A stretch of 64,000 nucleotides of DNA from Hydractinia symbiolongicarpus (lineage: Eukaryota > Cnidaria > Hydrozoa > Anthoathecata > Hydractiniidae), in assembly GCF_029227915.1 (NCBI RefSeq), contig NC_079882.1, forward strand, positions 20,961,001 through 21,025,000, written 5' to 3'. The notes beneath the pieces are model-generated. The model saw only the letters and a list, made by a program, of their open reading frames with translations, had not been told where the DNA came from and made no database searches. Position 1 is the stretch's first letter. Each line of letters begins with the position of its first letter. A program made the position numbers and the translations under genes. Positions 15,001 through 24,306 of this stretch are shown in pieces.

Positions 15001-17301
15001 TTTAAAAGTGTTGCAGCGAAAGATTGATTCTATTTCAGACATGAGTCACGATGAATTGAAAGAGGTATTTTCTTGCTTAACTCAGCACTGCGTTTAGTTT
15101 TCTGCAAACGAATCCAGTCGCTCGAACTCGTGTCTGACCTTTTCTGTGATTTTTTTCTTATTTTATTTCTAATTGTAAAAAAAATTAATTTTCTAGCGTG
15201 TGTTGTATGTCTTTTAAATTTCAATTTTTAAAAAAACTCTTGTTTCTCACGAACTAAAAACAATAAGTACCAGGCTCTATAAAGATCTTGTAAGCTAAAA
15301 GATATTGAATTCTTAGATGCCAATTAGAACTAACGGGTTTTAAAAGCCTAACTCGTTCTTGATTGGGGATAGCAAATATCAACCGATGACATTTCTTTTT
15401 TGCCATGTTCGACATGTTTTATTAGTTCATTGTTTCGACGTTTTGTCGAACATTGAGCAGTTTTTACTTTTAACCACGTTGGCATGTGTCCCTTTTTTTC
15501 CCCCTGTACCAATTTTCCACTGTAAACAGATTGTTTTGCCTCTTTAGAATTATTTTAGTATGAAGCAATATGAGGCGTCAAAAAATCGATGTTTGACTGT
15601 AACCAACATACTAGGCTTGCTTTTACTAATTAATCTTATTTAGGTGTTTGCCTTAAAGAAATAGAAGCTGAAATTTCATTCATTTGCGTCCTTGATGGCT
15701 ACCTTTATTACTTTGAAAACAATAAAAATGCCATTTGTTTGCGTTCTTAATATTACCAAAAAATGTTATATATACGAGATCTGAAATGTTTTTTCTCCAA
15801 AAAAGCTTTAAGATTTTTTTTTTTAGATTCTGTCTCAAGAAGAAGATACAGAACGCTTGCCCTACCAACAACGTCACATTGTCGTGAAAAGAATTTTAAG
15901 GAAACTGCAAGATTTGAGAGAAGCAGAAGCTAGCTTTATTTCCTGTAACTTTTATTTGTTATATGTTTCACGTATCTCAATATTTCTTCATAAAGTTTAA
16001 TTAGGGCATTTAGATCTTTTTATTCTGTATATCCCTTATCTATACATGTTCTTGTCAACTTGTCTCTCTGTCGCTTTTTTAAGCCTGTTCTTAACTTTGC
16101 GTAGATATTGTGGAGCATGTTATCTACATGTTATGGCGACATATAGATTACTATTACATTCATTGCATACCAACGGAAGAATCCTTCTTGGAACCAGACC
16201 TCAGCAGAACTGGCTACACATCTCGTGCAAGAAGACTTACTGGTGAGCTGAAGTAGCTTGTTTTGTTTTGAAAGAGCCTTTTTTTTTATTTTATATATAT
16301 ATATGTTTTGGCTTTATAGACGGAAGCTTCACTTCTTTCATGGGTAATGTTTCCAATACATCGAAATACGAGCGCACCTTGCACGGAAGAACATTGGAAA
16401 GTGAAACTACTTTACATGGAAGCAAACTAAAGAGCGGGACAAGTCAGGAAGATATCAAGGAGGTGGGTAGATATCTTATCAATGTTGTCTATCCTGAAGA
16501 TGGAAATTTACGCGGATTTTAATTTTGTGATTATAAAAATTAGAATTTTTCGCAGTTTTCGCAGCGAATTCTAAAATAAATTTATATTAAAATAGAAAAA
16601 ATAATTCCTTATAATGTAAGCTTTTTTTTTGTTTTTTTTTTCAGGCCTAAATAAGGGAATTTTTTAAGCATGTTACTTAGTCTTAGTGAATCCTTTCCAT
16701 GGTGTTTATTTATATGGATATTATATAAAGTTTTTCGTAACATTTAACTTCACAAAAATGTCAAAAAATGGCGGCTTAATTCTACTTTAACGTTATTTGT
16801 TCATTTTTTTCTTCATGGGAAAAAGAAGCTTTTAAAATTGAAAATTTTTTCCAATGTATTAGCTTATGTGAGTTTTTTACAAAATATATTTCGTTTAATT
16901 ATTTAGCTGGCCTACCCTAAATTCTCACCTTTAATATATTCTTTCGTAAAAAAAATTGTGTTGTCTGATTTATCCACTATATCTTTTTAGTTGAAAATTG
17001 AAGCAGCTACAATATTGACAGATTCATTGTGGAAAAAAATTCTGGAAAGCGACCAAGTAATTCCTTGTCCTTTTTTTACAACAATCTATTTTACAAAGTA
17101 ATTAGGTCTGAAAGTTGAAAGAAACTGATTAGTAACCTCGCATAACCATGCAATCCCGTCACAAAGTTAGCTGAGAAAGTGTTAGGAAGTACAGTGTTTT
17201 TTTGTTTGTTTTTTTAGAGCCACGGTAAAGGAAGATCTCGGCTGTCCTTTTCCGCTGCTTTGGTGCGCCGTTTACAAGGACTTATTAAACTCAACTCATG
17301 A
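1..17301 (+). CDS. NUP205: NUP205 (Nup192-family inner-ring nucleoporin), 3' portion, 26 exons
   Basis: Scaffold nucleoporin of the inner ring of the nuclear pore, built of alpha-helical solenoid repeats. Exons: 1-42, 119-356, 836-933, 1243-1425, 2220-2480, 3097-3337, 4289-4481, 4739-4859, 5185-5290, 7670-7822, 8678-9435, 10005-10196, 10327-10433, 11412-11587, 12203-12339, 12834-13025, 13198-13470, 13765-14022, 14168-14315, 14655-14744, 14916-15064, 15827-15944, 16105-16242, 16320-16462, 16991-17056, 17218-17301. All junctions are GT/AG and the joined length is 4,665 nt, exactly 1,555 codons including TGA. Recognisable family blocks are PEIAASLWQSLE (exon 4), LGAGHRVPGF and FKTRAY (exon 5), TNLQDPG (exon 10), FDAWRQ (exon 12), RVRANLYGAFLYYIQI (exon 14) and MLWRHIDYYYIHC (exon 23). 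The last exon is basic and ends ALVRRLQGLIKLNS. The N-terminal quarter (about 500 residues by comparison with vertebrate NUP205) lies upstream of the window. An antisense GPCR sits in the intron 5291-7669. Confidence 0.95.
5609..6658 (-). CDS. Class A (rhodopsin-like) GPCR, intronless coding region nested in a NUP205 intron
   Basis: Seven-helix plasma-membrane receptor of 349 residues. Landmarks by residue: GNSLV with N38 in helix 1; LHLAFAD with D66 in helix 2; C94 at the top of helix 3, paired by position with C165 in extracellular loop 2; ERH at 118-120 in place of DRY; W144 in helix 4; P190 in helix 5; CSLP at 261-264 in helix 6; NFFIY at 306-310 in place of NPxxY. Two N-glycosylation sites (NLT, NMT) lie in the short N-terminus, and a long basic loop 3 (about 202-246) precedes helix 6. 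The start is the first of two adjacent ATGs. About 16 nt upstream is a pyrimidine-AG acceptor (AG at 6675-6676 on the complement), so a 5' UTR exon probably lies further upstream, still inside the NUP205 intron. The ligand is unknown; overall character is that of a peptide- or amine-type receptor expanded in cnidarians, but no subfamily can be assigned. Confidence 0.9.
   Translation of the reverse strand: MMLQNLTNMTSVREFHSAENVLLLFLYTFILVVGFIGNSLVVCFFGFKTKYRKLFHHYLLHLAFADMIASVVTSTHYLYNTATMNKWILGTELCKTLSSLGPVTVNVSAWIITSIAIERHRGINKPFQKRLGKYSIHFIMICIWTLSFLLLIPYIKSMVVHYGQCMPVWKNEVYEFVYSIVTLTIQSIIPFCMMLTIFAGIKKTVKNGKTLSVHYKVPLFKKQNESKLARNLSTKSCIAKQNRDKKLLQMLSAAFVVFILCSLPYNLFYTISIYVVRIQQKKVDMKILFKANVWLSSIVVMNSCMNFFIYAGLDKNFMNYCKSFLLRKQENRERIDTGTSRLTDEHTRY
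7230..7500. repeat. Degenerate tandem repeat, about 67-bp unit, four copies
   Basis: Inside the NUP205 intron just upstream of the exon at 7670, a unit containing the words AGAGTCACACCTTGT and TCAGCTGCTAAAATTTG recurs about every 67 bases (clearest at 7297, 7364 and 7431, with a weaker copy near 7230). Copies have diverged by substitutions and small indels. No coding potential is seen. Confidence 0.6.
10705..10868 (-). repeat. Dispersed short element with CCGTGGATTTTTCCACGG-type end (copy 1)
   Basis: Reverse-oriented copy in a NUP205 intron. Its complement matches the copy at 60842-61012 along nearly the whole length: AATAGCCGTAT start, GTCTGTCT, GAGTTAGAAA, AAATGCGATATA, TTGCGACGGGTAAATTTAAAGGA, then GACGGGCGAA...CCGT...TTTTT...CACGG and the terminal CTAACGACTA. 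Related copies lie at 30730-30957 and 37848-37985. No ORF is seen; it looks like a non-autonomous mobile element. Confidence 0.75.
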
Positions 17302-18153
17302 CGTCACAATTCTGTTTCGAAGTCTTCGAAATTTAAAGAGCAAGAATGTTTCTGAGTGTATAAAAACCTAACTAACGAAGAAGAAATTGGACTTCGGTTT
17401 TATATTCGTATATTGTGTATTTTGCAGAACGGGATAAATTATTCACACCTTTTCTCAATTTTGTAGCAAAAAAGTGTATATTAAGCAAATGCGAGAGTAT
17501 TGGAGCGTTTGTTCATTGATTCAAAAGTTCAAAAAAAGTTAAAGATGGTCAATGTTTATTATACGTTGTTTATGTCATTTTTTCTGAAAGTTTTTAGTAA
17601 ATTGTCCATCCTTCGATAAACGATCTGAAGTCGATAATGTAACCTCAATAAGGTCCTTAAATTATGACCCGATTTTTTTTTGTATTTGATATTTTTATAT
17701 AAAAAATCGTGTACGGCGCATCAAACATGTAAGAATTAAGGTGGAAGGAGTTTAACAGTAGCCCTTCAGAAGCAAAATACAAGCTTTCTCTATCCCCAAC
17801 AGATTATAATAAGCATACAAAAGTCTCCAGGCTAAACAGCATGTTGGGCATTTGCCAGAGGCTAATGTTTTAGCGAAATTTATATTCACCTAACCCCAAA
17901 GCTAACATCTTAAATGTGTGTCTGTGTTGGCTTTGTTACGCACGTAGGAGGTCGTAATTTGATCAATGAAGTCGATGTTCGCAAATAATCACTATGAAGC
18001 GCACAGAGTATTAAAAAATTAAAAACAAATAGTTGATAACAATTGAGAATAATCATTTTTTGTGTGTGGGAATAAAAGAAAATAAATTCTCAAATTAAAT
18101 AGAAGAGTGTTAAATATTTGTGAACGCACAGAAAGGTCGAAAGAAATTATTAT
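17302..18153. other. NUP205 3' UTR and intergenic spacer
   Basis: No gene seen. AT-rich sequence downstream of the NUP205 stop. AATAAA at 18071-18076 is a candidate polyadenylation signal but is about 770 bases from the stop, so either the 3' UTR is long or another signal is used. Confidence 0.6.
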
Positions 18154-18819
18154 ATGGCGAGTTCTCGATTAGAATTTGAAAGAAAACAACGTCATAATGC
18201 TGTCCGACGATTATGTTATTCTCATCCGACTGTCGTGAGCAGATGTGGACGCTTAGATGCTTCTTGGAAACTACCAAAAGATTTACATACTCAACAATAT
18301 TGTTGTTATCCTGATGTACGAACATTTAAGAAAACTAGTACGCGTAATCAAGTCACAAGAAAAAGTTGTTTACGGCCACTGTTTTTAAATGGCGGCAACT
18401 CGTGCAATGAAGCTACGTCATATAGTACCGAAGCTAGTATATCGTACAATAGCATTGAATTATGTGGTGACAAACTTAACGTTAAACTTCCAAGTGTGAA
18501 TATTTTCAGGAAAGGTGGGCACTCAACCGCCCACCCCCTGGACGTTAGTAAACAAAGTATAGATCAAATTAATAGGCCTTATTTTCACGGGTGGGGACAG
18601 AGAAAGATTTCTAACATTTACAACGAAAATTTCGTCCTAAATATTCAACCAATAGAACCCTTGACCAAAGTTAGATGTGTGAAACATTCATTAAACAAAC
18701 AGGAGTTAGACAAAGAAAAAGTTTGGATCCAAAAAGAATCTGTTATCAAACCTTTCCAAGTGAAGAAGGATGGAAGAGTATTTCAACCTGTTAACAAGTT
18801 AACTGTAAAATTTTCTTGA
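18154..18819 (+). CDS. Single-exon orphan protein, 221 residues
   Basis: Open frame from ATG at 18154 to TGA, in an area where random frames rarely exceed 100 codons. The protein is basic, rich in Arg, Lys, Ser and Asn, and has Cys scattered at about residues 21, 31, 49-50, 72, 84, 103 and 174. It has no signal peptide, no membrane segment and no coiled coil. Its N-terminus is strongly charged (LEFERKQRHNAVRRL). I do not recognise the family. The ATG is preceded by AT-rich sequence with no obvious acceptor, so it is read as an intronless gene. It lies 850 bases downstream of NUP205 in the same direction but is not part of it: NUP205 ends with its own stop. A lineage-specific ciliary, sperm or nuclear protein is possible but nothing in the sequence decides this. 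Confidence 0.65.
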   Translation: MASSRLEFERKQRHNAVRRLCYSHPTVVSRCGRLDASWKLPKDLHTQQYCCYPDVRTFKKTSTRNQVTRKSCLRPLFLNGGNSCNEATSYSTEASISYNSIELCGDKLNVKLPSVNIFRKGGHSTAHPLDVSKQSIDQINRPYFHGWGQRKISNIYNENFVLNIQPIEPLTKVRCVKHSLNKQELDKEKVWIQKESVIKPFQVKKDGRVFQPVNKLTVKFS

Positions 18820-19569
18820 CCAGATCAATATAAAAACACACGAAGCTGTAAAACAATTTGAATTAAAAAATGGAATTCCCTTGTTATTATTTTCTAGAAA
18901 ACTAACTTTCCGAAGCTATTTTTCGCGTTAACATTGGAGCGTAGTCTAGGAGGAGTGGGTTTAGGCCACAGCCCCTTAAAAAATATTAAACACGAAAAAG
19001 GAACATTTCAGACTACAATTGCTACATACATAAGTCATTGACATATTTACGTCTTTTGTGAATCACCTTTTTTTATAATGTGGCCCTCAAATTTAATACG
19101 ACATAAAAATTTACGGAGGGGCGAGACCGGGCATGCCCATACCCCTTTTCTTTAACCCTCCTCAGATTGCTACAGCCCTGTTGTAAAAATAAAAAACCCA
19201 AAAATACAACTTGCATTACAACCTCATCATAACTTCTTTTTTTTAAGAGACTGAATTATTATTATGATATTTCAAACACTTGCAAGTGAACTATTACCCT
19301 AAAAGAAAAACACCAGTTGTTGCTCATAGAAAATGCGTTTAGTTGGCTTGACGCAATATGTAAGTACCTATAATATGACGTCAAATATTATTCATTAAAA
19401 AGTAGTTTTAATTGTTCACATGCAATATGCGCGGCTGCAGCAGCGGCGGTGTCACTTGACACAATGCGGTAGTAAAGATGATCCCACGACGTTTTGCAAG
19501 TAAGTATTACGTGATTTTTAGTTCCAATATTTTTTTATCTAAGACTTTCAACTGTTACTATATAGCTAT

Positions 19570-20884
19570 ATGTCAATTTTAGTTGACACTCACTACTACC
19601 TGTGGATTGGTGGAGTGTTCGGATTGTTAACAACACTCGCATGGCTTCTTTGTCGTACTAAATGGAGGCGACGACAGAACTGCAAAACTCCAGCTGAATC
19701 ACAGCTGGCTTCTTCAACATCAAGCGCAATACAAAAAGGTGATTTTCCGACCTTTTCATATTATTTTCATCGAATATTTCCCGTCTCTCATTCAACTTTA
19801 ATTGTTATTTAATAAAGCTTGTTCACTATGGAAACGCGCCTCTAGTTTTGATTAGTTAGCAACCGTAATTTTCTGACATGGTGAATATCTATATTTTTGT
19901 TTTTTATAAGTTTGGAGGAAAAAAAGTTATTAGGGAAGTAGTCTCTCGAAGTTTGATTTTCATGTTTGTGAAAAATGATCTAAATTAGTAATCCATTGGA
20001 TTGAAACGAAACGAAAATTATCAATTTCAGTCTCCACTACATGCTTTTCATTTTATAAGAACATGCTTTATAAGAATATCAGACTGGGATTCCAAGTTAA
20101 AAACAATAGGTCTTTTGTTTAGAACAATAGGGAAATCTGGTTAGAATATTCTTATTATAAAAAAGCATGTATTGCCTTGGAACTTATTGAATCGAAACAA
20201 AACGGGAATCAAATTTTCAATTAACTTGATTGGTTATTTTTTCGGATTCTATGTTTCCTTCGGAAATCATTGGAAATAGTTAAATTCAGTTCAACTTTTA
20301 CTCGGAACGGAAAAGATCAGAAAATATCCAAGTTGAGTGTTTAGAAAATGTCTTCTAGCATCCGATCCTAGGCAAATTCACATGTGAGTAAAAATTCGCC
20401 CTTAGATTTTCATCAAATATTGCATCATGAAGAAAAGGGGAAATTGGAGAGAATAACAAGCGTGTCACGTGATATGTATGAGCTTCTTGTTGAGAAGATG
20501 ATTGGATTAGAACGTTCGGTATCCTCAATGAATGTTGCAGAATTGACCAATGATACTCCTTCGATTAGTCGTCACGTGTTTGTGCCGTTAAGAAATACTT
20601 CTTTTCCATCAACTCAGTTGTTTTCTAGAAAAACATCTCAAAATCAAAACAAGTCTTCATTCGAACATGAAGTTTACAAGAAACCTCTGCACACACGCAT
20701 TAGGACTAGCTTATCTAATCAAGATTATTCTGGCTTTCTCAAAACCGAAACATGTCAAGATGTCAGAGGTAGTAGCACAGCTGACGCAAGATGTACACGC
20801 AGTCGAACAGGAACGCGACAGAACAAATATCTTCGAAAGATTTTCAAAGGTTTTTCTTCTTGCATAAAACCGCAAACTAATTGA
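19570..20884 (+). CDS. Probable two-exon single-pass membrane protein, unknown family
   Basis: Exon 1 (19570-19738) encodes a short N-terminus, one hydrophobic helix (LWIGGVFGLLTTLAWLLC, about residues 11-28) and a basic stop-transfer run (RTKWRRRQ), then a Ser/Thr-rich stretch. The donor at 19739 leaves one base over. The acceptor at 20404-20405 restores frame, giving exon 2 (20406-20884) with DFHQILHHEEKGKLERI and a soluble, Ser-rich tail. The acceptor has a weak pyrimidine tract, so the join is inference. In the last 150 bases a second frame (20721-20867) reads like a charged helix (SEVVAQLTQDVHAVEQERD) and may be the true C-terminus after a missed intron or a frameshift. The topology suggests an N-out, C-in membrane protein. 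No homologue recognised. Confidence 0.45.
20039..20172. repeat. Short inverted-repeat element (MITE-like), related copy at 29347-29388
   Basis: The left end (ACATGCTTTTCATTTTATAA, then GAACATGCTTTATAAGAATATC, 20039-20080) is mirrored at 20141-20172 by ATTCTTATTATAAAAAAGCATGT in inverted orientation. The complement of 29347-29388 repeats the left end with one difference over about 42 bases. Together this suggests a small non-autonomous transposon family. Confidence 0.55.
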
Positions 20885-22484
20885 AATGGCGACTTTTATT
20901 TTCCTAGCCACAACTCAGTTTTACTTTTAGTAAGGTAGTAGATATCCTTAACTATATCTCTAAGCTACAACAACGATTTAACACAAATTTTCTCGCGATC
21001 AAATTTTTTATTTTGTTGTTGATACTGTGCTAAAAACTAAAGTTTTCTTATTTCAACACCCGTATTCTGTTTAAGATTGTTGCGTGCAGTTTTATTTTAG
21101 ACCAACCACAAAGTAATTCGATCGTACAAGGAATATGTGCGACGGGGGTGTGGCAACTGATTCTAAATGATTACTGTATAACCTCCTTCGCCGCCATGAT
21201 GTTATCTGTGATCGACGCGACGTTGTTAAGATTAAACTTTTCTGGATATCCTTGCAAGAAGTACTTAGAAACTTTATGAAACAAAAGTTATTTCTTATTT
21301 TGTTTGTTTTCGTCATTTATTTATTTGTTACTTTCCACTCCGGTTATTAGAAAGGATGCAGTTTCTTAAAATTGATTGAGACATTACTGGAAGTTATGTT
21401 AATCTCATTCGATACGTGACCCTCTCACATGTTTTTCAAACTCCTTTTAGTGATTTGCACGGGGATGTCATTTACTGTTTCAGTGTTTATTTTTTAGACA
21501 CCACCTCGTAAGCTTTTTAGTTTTAAAAATGCCCATATTAGATTTTAGTTATTAATACTCGGAATTAGTCCTAAAATTCCTAACAAATTTAATCCGTACA
21601 AACAGTAAAATATAACGACGAGATTAACAGAAAGTTTAACAAAAAGAGTCCTGGGGGCGAGATTGGATTACCGTTGTAACTATGGTTGCAACTTAGAAAT
21701 CTATACTATGCTTTTAAATTATCAGAAGGTATCCCTGCGCATGATTTCTAAATTTTAACAGAAAAAATATCAGACATACAGACGATTTCCACACCACTTA
21801 TCATTGGGAAAACGAATATGTTTATTTAACCATCAGATACTTCAAAGAGAATGTCAGAAATCTAGTTGAATTATAGTAAATTGATTTTTGCCAAATATGG
21901 GTAATTTGGGAAAAATATTAGGCTTTTCATGATGCCACATTAAAAGTGCTGACATAATCGAATTTTTGCTACCATTCGGTTCCTTTAATGTCACACTTTA
22001 CCTGAAATAACTCTATTCAGAAAAGCTTATCAAAAATTAAGATGTCAGAATCAGCCTTCCCTCTAATTATGTGTCGTTATAATATGTTTTAGAAAGCAGC
22101 ATAGGATTGAACATGATGTGGCAACAACACGAACAAAATGCGTGCAGAAATAACTCCTTTTTTTACCGTAGAAAGTGAAAAAAACACACAGTGAAAGTTT
22201 GTATAAAAAGTTATGACACAAATAATTTAAGTAGATATGTACAATCTTCGTGAATCCTAAATATATAATATCTTCGTTTTTTACTTTTTATGATTCAAAA
22301 ACGTAGTTAAACGCGGCTCTGATTATATCGTTTACATGTTAACTACATCAAGGCTTCGTCAGTTTACCTCTGTTACGTCCATGCCGTGGAATCAACATAT
22401 TTAATACGAGCTATGATTTTCGTGAACACATTACATGTGCATATTGTGATATCCTCCTGGGTTGATTTTGTGAAATATAAATTA
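20885..22484. other. Intergenic spacer, no gene seen
   Basis: AT-rich sequence between the 3' ends of a plus-strand gene and the minus-strand Wnt gene. Short open frames such as 21092-21316 lack family features. The Wnt 3' UTR must begin at 22484 and run leftward into this stretch. Confidence 0.6.
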
Positions 22485-24306
22485 CTATTTACAATAATGA
22501 ACGTTCTGTTCTTTCTCGCAAGTTTGGCATTTTACTTCGCAACACCATACAAATTTACACCCGCATTTTTCTTTCACAATTTGTCTTTTCGTATGATGAC
22601 CACGGCCACAACAAAGAAGACTACAGTCATTTAAAGATTTCTCATTTCTTTGGCAAGTGCGTCCGAGTGTTCCAAATATGCCGTCACCTTTAACACAATA
22701 GCTTGGTGAATCGTCCACATAAACTAAGTCTTGTCTACTTTTTGTGTTATAACCGAGATCAACTTGTTCTAACTTCATGTTATTTAAACCTTCGCCACCA
22801 GTCTCTTCTTTTACTTGTGACAGTTTTACTTTGATCGAACTTTGATGCAATTCTTGTAAACGTTGACCGACGACCTTGAATTCGGCAAGTTGACGATAAC
22901 ACATTTTTGTTGCACAGTTCTTAGATACACCATGACAGCGGCATTGTATTCGGGATTTTTCAAAGACAGCCTAAACAATAATAGGAATGATGTCACGCTT
23001 GCTCAAATAGATTCCTCTAAATATTTGTTTAAAGTGTCAATCACGGCGCGTTATTCGATCCTTTTTTTACCGAGAACTTTTGACCTCTTTGTATTTACAG
23101 ATTGTTTAAATTAAAAACTTTAAAAGTTACTGTTTCACAATGCTTTTGTGACGCAATAACCATGAACTTTCTTAACTAGTACCCAAAGTCGTTATCAAAT
23201 TATTCAAAGTCACGTAATTTGATTTTCACCGAGCACGCTACTGATAGATTTGAAACAACTAAATTTAGCAAGCTTTTTAATTGTTATAACCCACATAATG
23301 ATGGGAAATGAAAGGCCTTGTATAACTTCTTTTCTTTTTTAAATACACTTGGTTTAAACACTCCAAGTCTTTGACTTTAAATGTGTTGCGGTTAGCTAAC
23401 GGACTTTGTTTGACAGCTTAAACAGTTTAAGTAATCATATAAAGTAAGAAACATCGCTTACCCATCGACCAGCTTCGTTGTTGTGCAGATTCATCAAAAC
23501 TCGTGAGAAAGTTTGTAAATTTTGATCTTTATCTTCAATCATTTCTGACGCATCTATAAATTGTTTACTAAACCTATACGCATACGGTAGATTATCTCCA
23601 CATCCTCGCCAAAGTTGGGTTTTCGGTAATTCATCAGGTCGACCTTCTTTACTACATCCACAGAATTTTGAGAGTTTATTCTCCATGCAAGCTCTACTGA
23701 TCGTGTGCATCGCACCTGCAGCTACTATTGAATGAACAAATGCAGCCTCCTTTGTACCTAAAACAAAAAAAGTATTTCATAACGTTGATGTATTTAAAAT
23801 AACATTTCGTGATGAGCGTGGCTCTTATTTTGATTCTCACATTCTTAAACATTTATTCGTGGTCTAACTTACCAATTTTAATCTGAGGATGCAAAAAAGG
23901 AGTTAATCCTTGTCTAGGAAATGTACAGTTCCATCGTCTACCGGCAAATTGTTTTCTACATTCGTCCATTGCAATCCTACTGCCGTCGAGAACATATGCC
24001 ATGTGCTCTCGGTATGTATAACAAAGTTTCACTTGTGCCTTAGTCAGTCCTCTTCTTTCATCACAGACTGGAATGAGTTTAAAGATTCCAAATACTTCTA
24101 CCAAAAACATGGAACTAAAAAAAGAAAAATGTTTAATAACTCAAATTGAAGTTATCATTTTCTCATAGCTCGTAAAAGCATAAATGTCTAAGAGGGTACG
24201 TGAAATTGAGCCTCAGATTAGCTCGTTCGTTTCCGCGTTCTTTTTACAAGTAACAGACATCAACTTACCATAAAATTAAGAATATTGTTGTCGTTTGAAC
24301 ACCCAT
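22485..24306 (-). CDS. wnt: Secreted Wnt ligand, complete, four exons, 353 residues
   Basis: Secreted Frizzled/LRP ligand. Exons on the complement: 24306-24269, 24114-23873, 23757-23462, 22970-22485; they total 1,062 nt and end in TAG. The first exon starts MGVQTTTIFLIL and with exon 2 forms a signal peptide. Family landmarks: DECRKQFAGRRWNCTFP; TKEAAFVHSI...SRAC; GCGDNLPYAYRFSKQFIDA; RVLMNLHNNEAGRW; CRCHGVSKNC; then the Cys-rich end with DLVYVDDSPSYC, GTLGRTC, CCGRGHH and CGCKFVWCCEVKCQTC, final residues YCK. In CRCHGVSKNC the position equal to the palmitoleoylated Ser of other Wnts (Ser209 of Wnt3a, in CHGLSGSC) is Asn210. The first Ser of the motif (S208) is present. The subfamily cannot be assigned by eye. 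Upstream 13 kb lacks genes and may hold its regulatory sequence. Confidence 0.93.
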
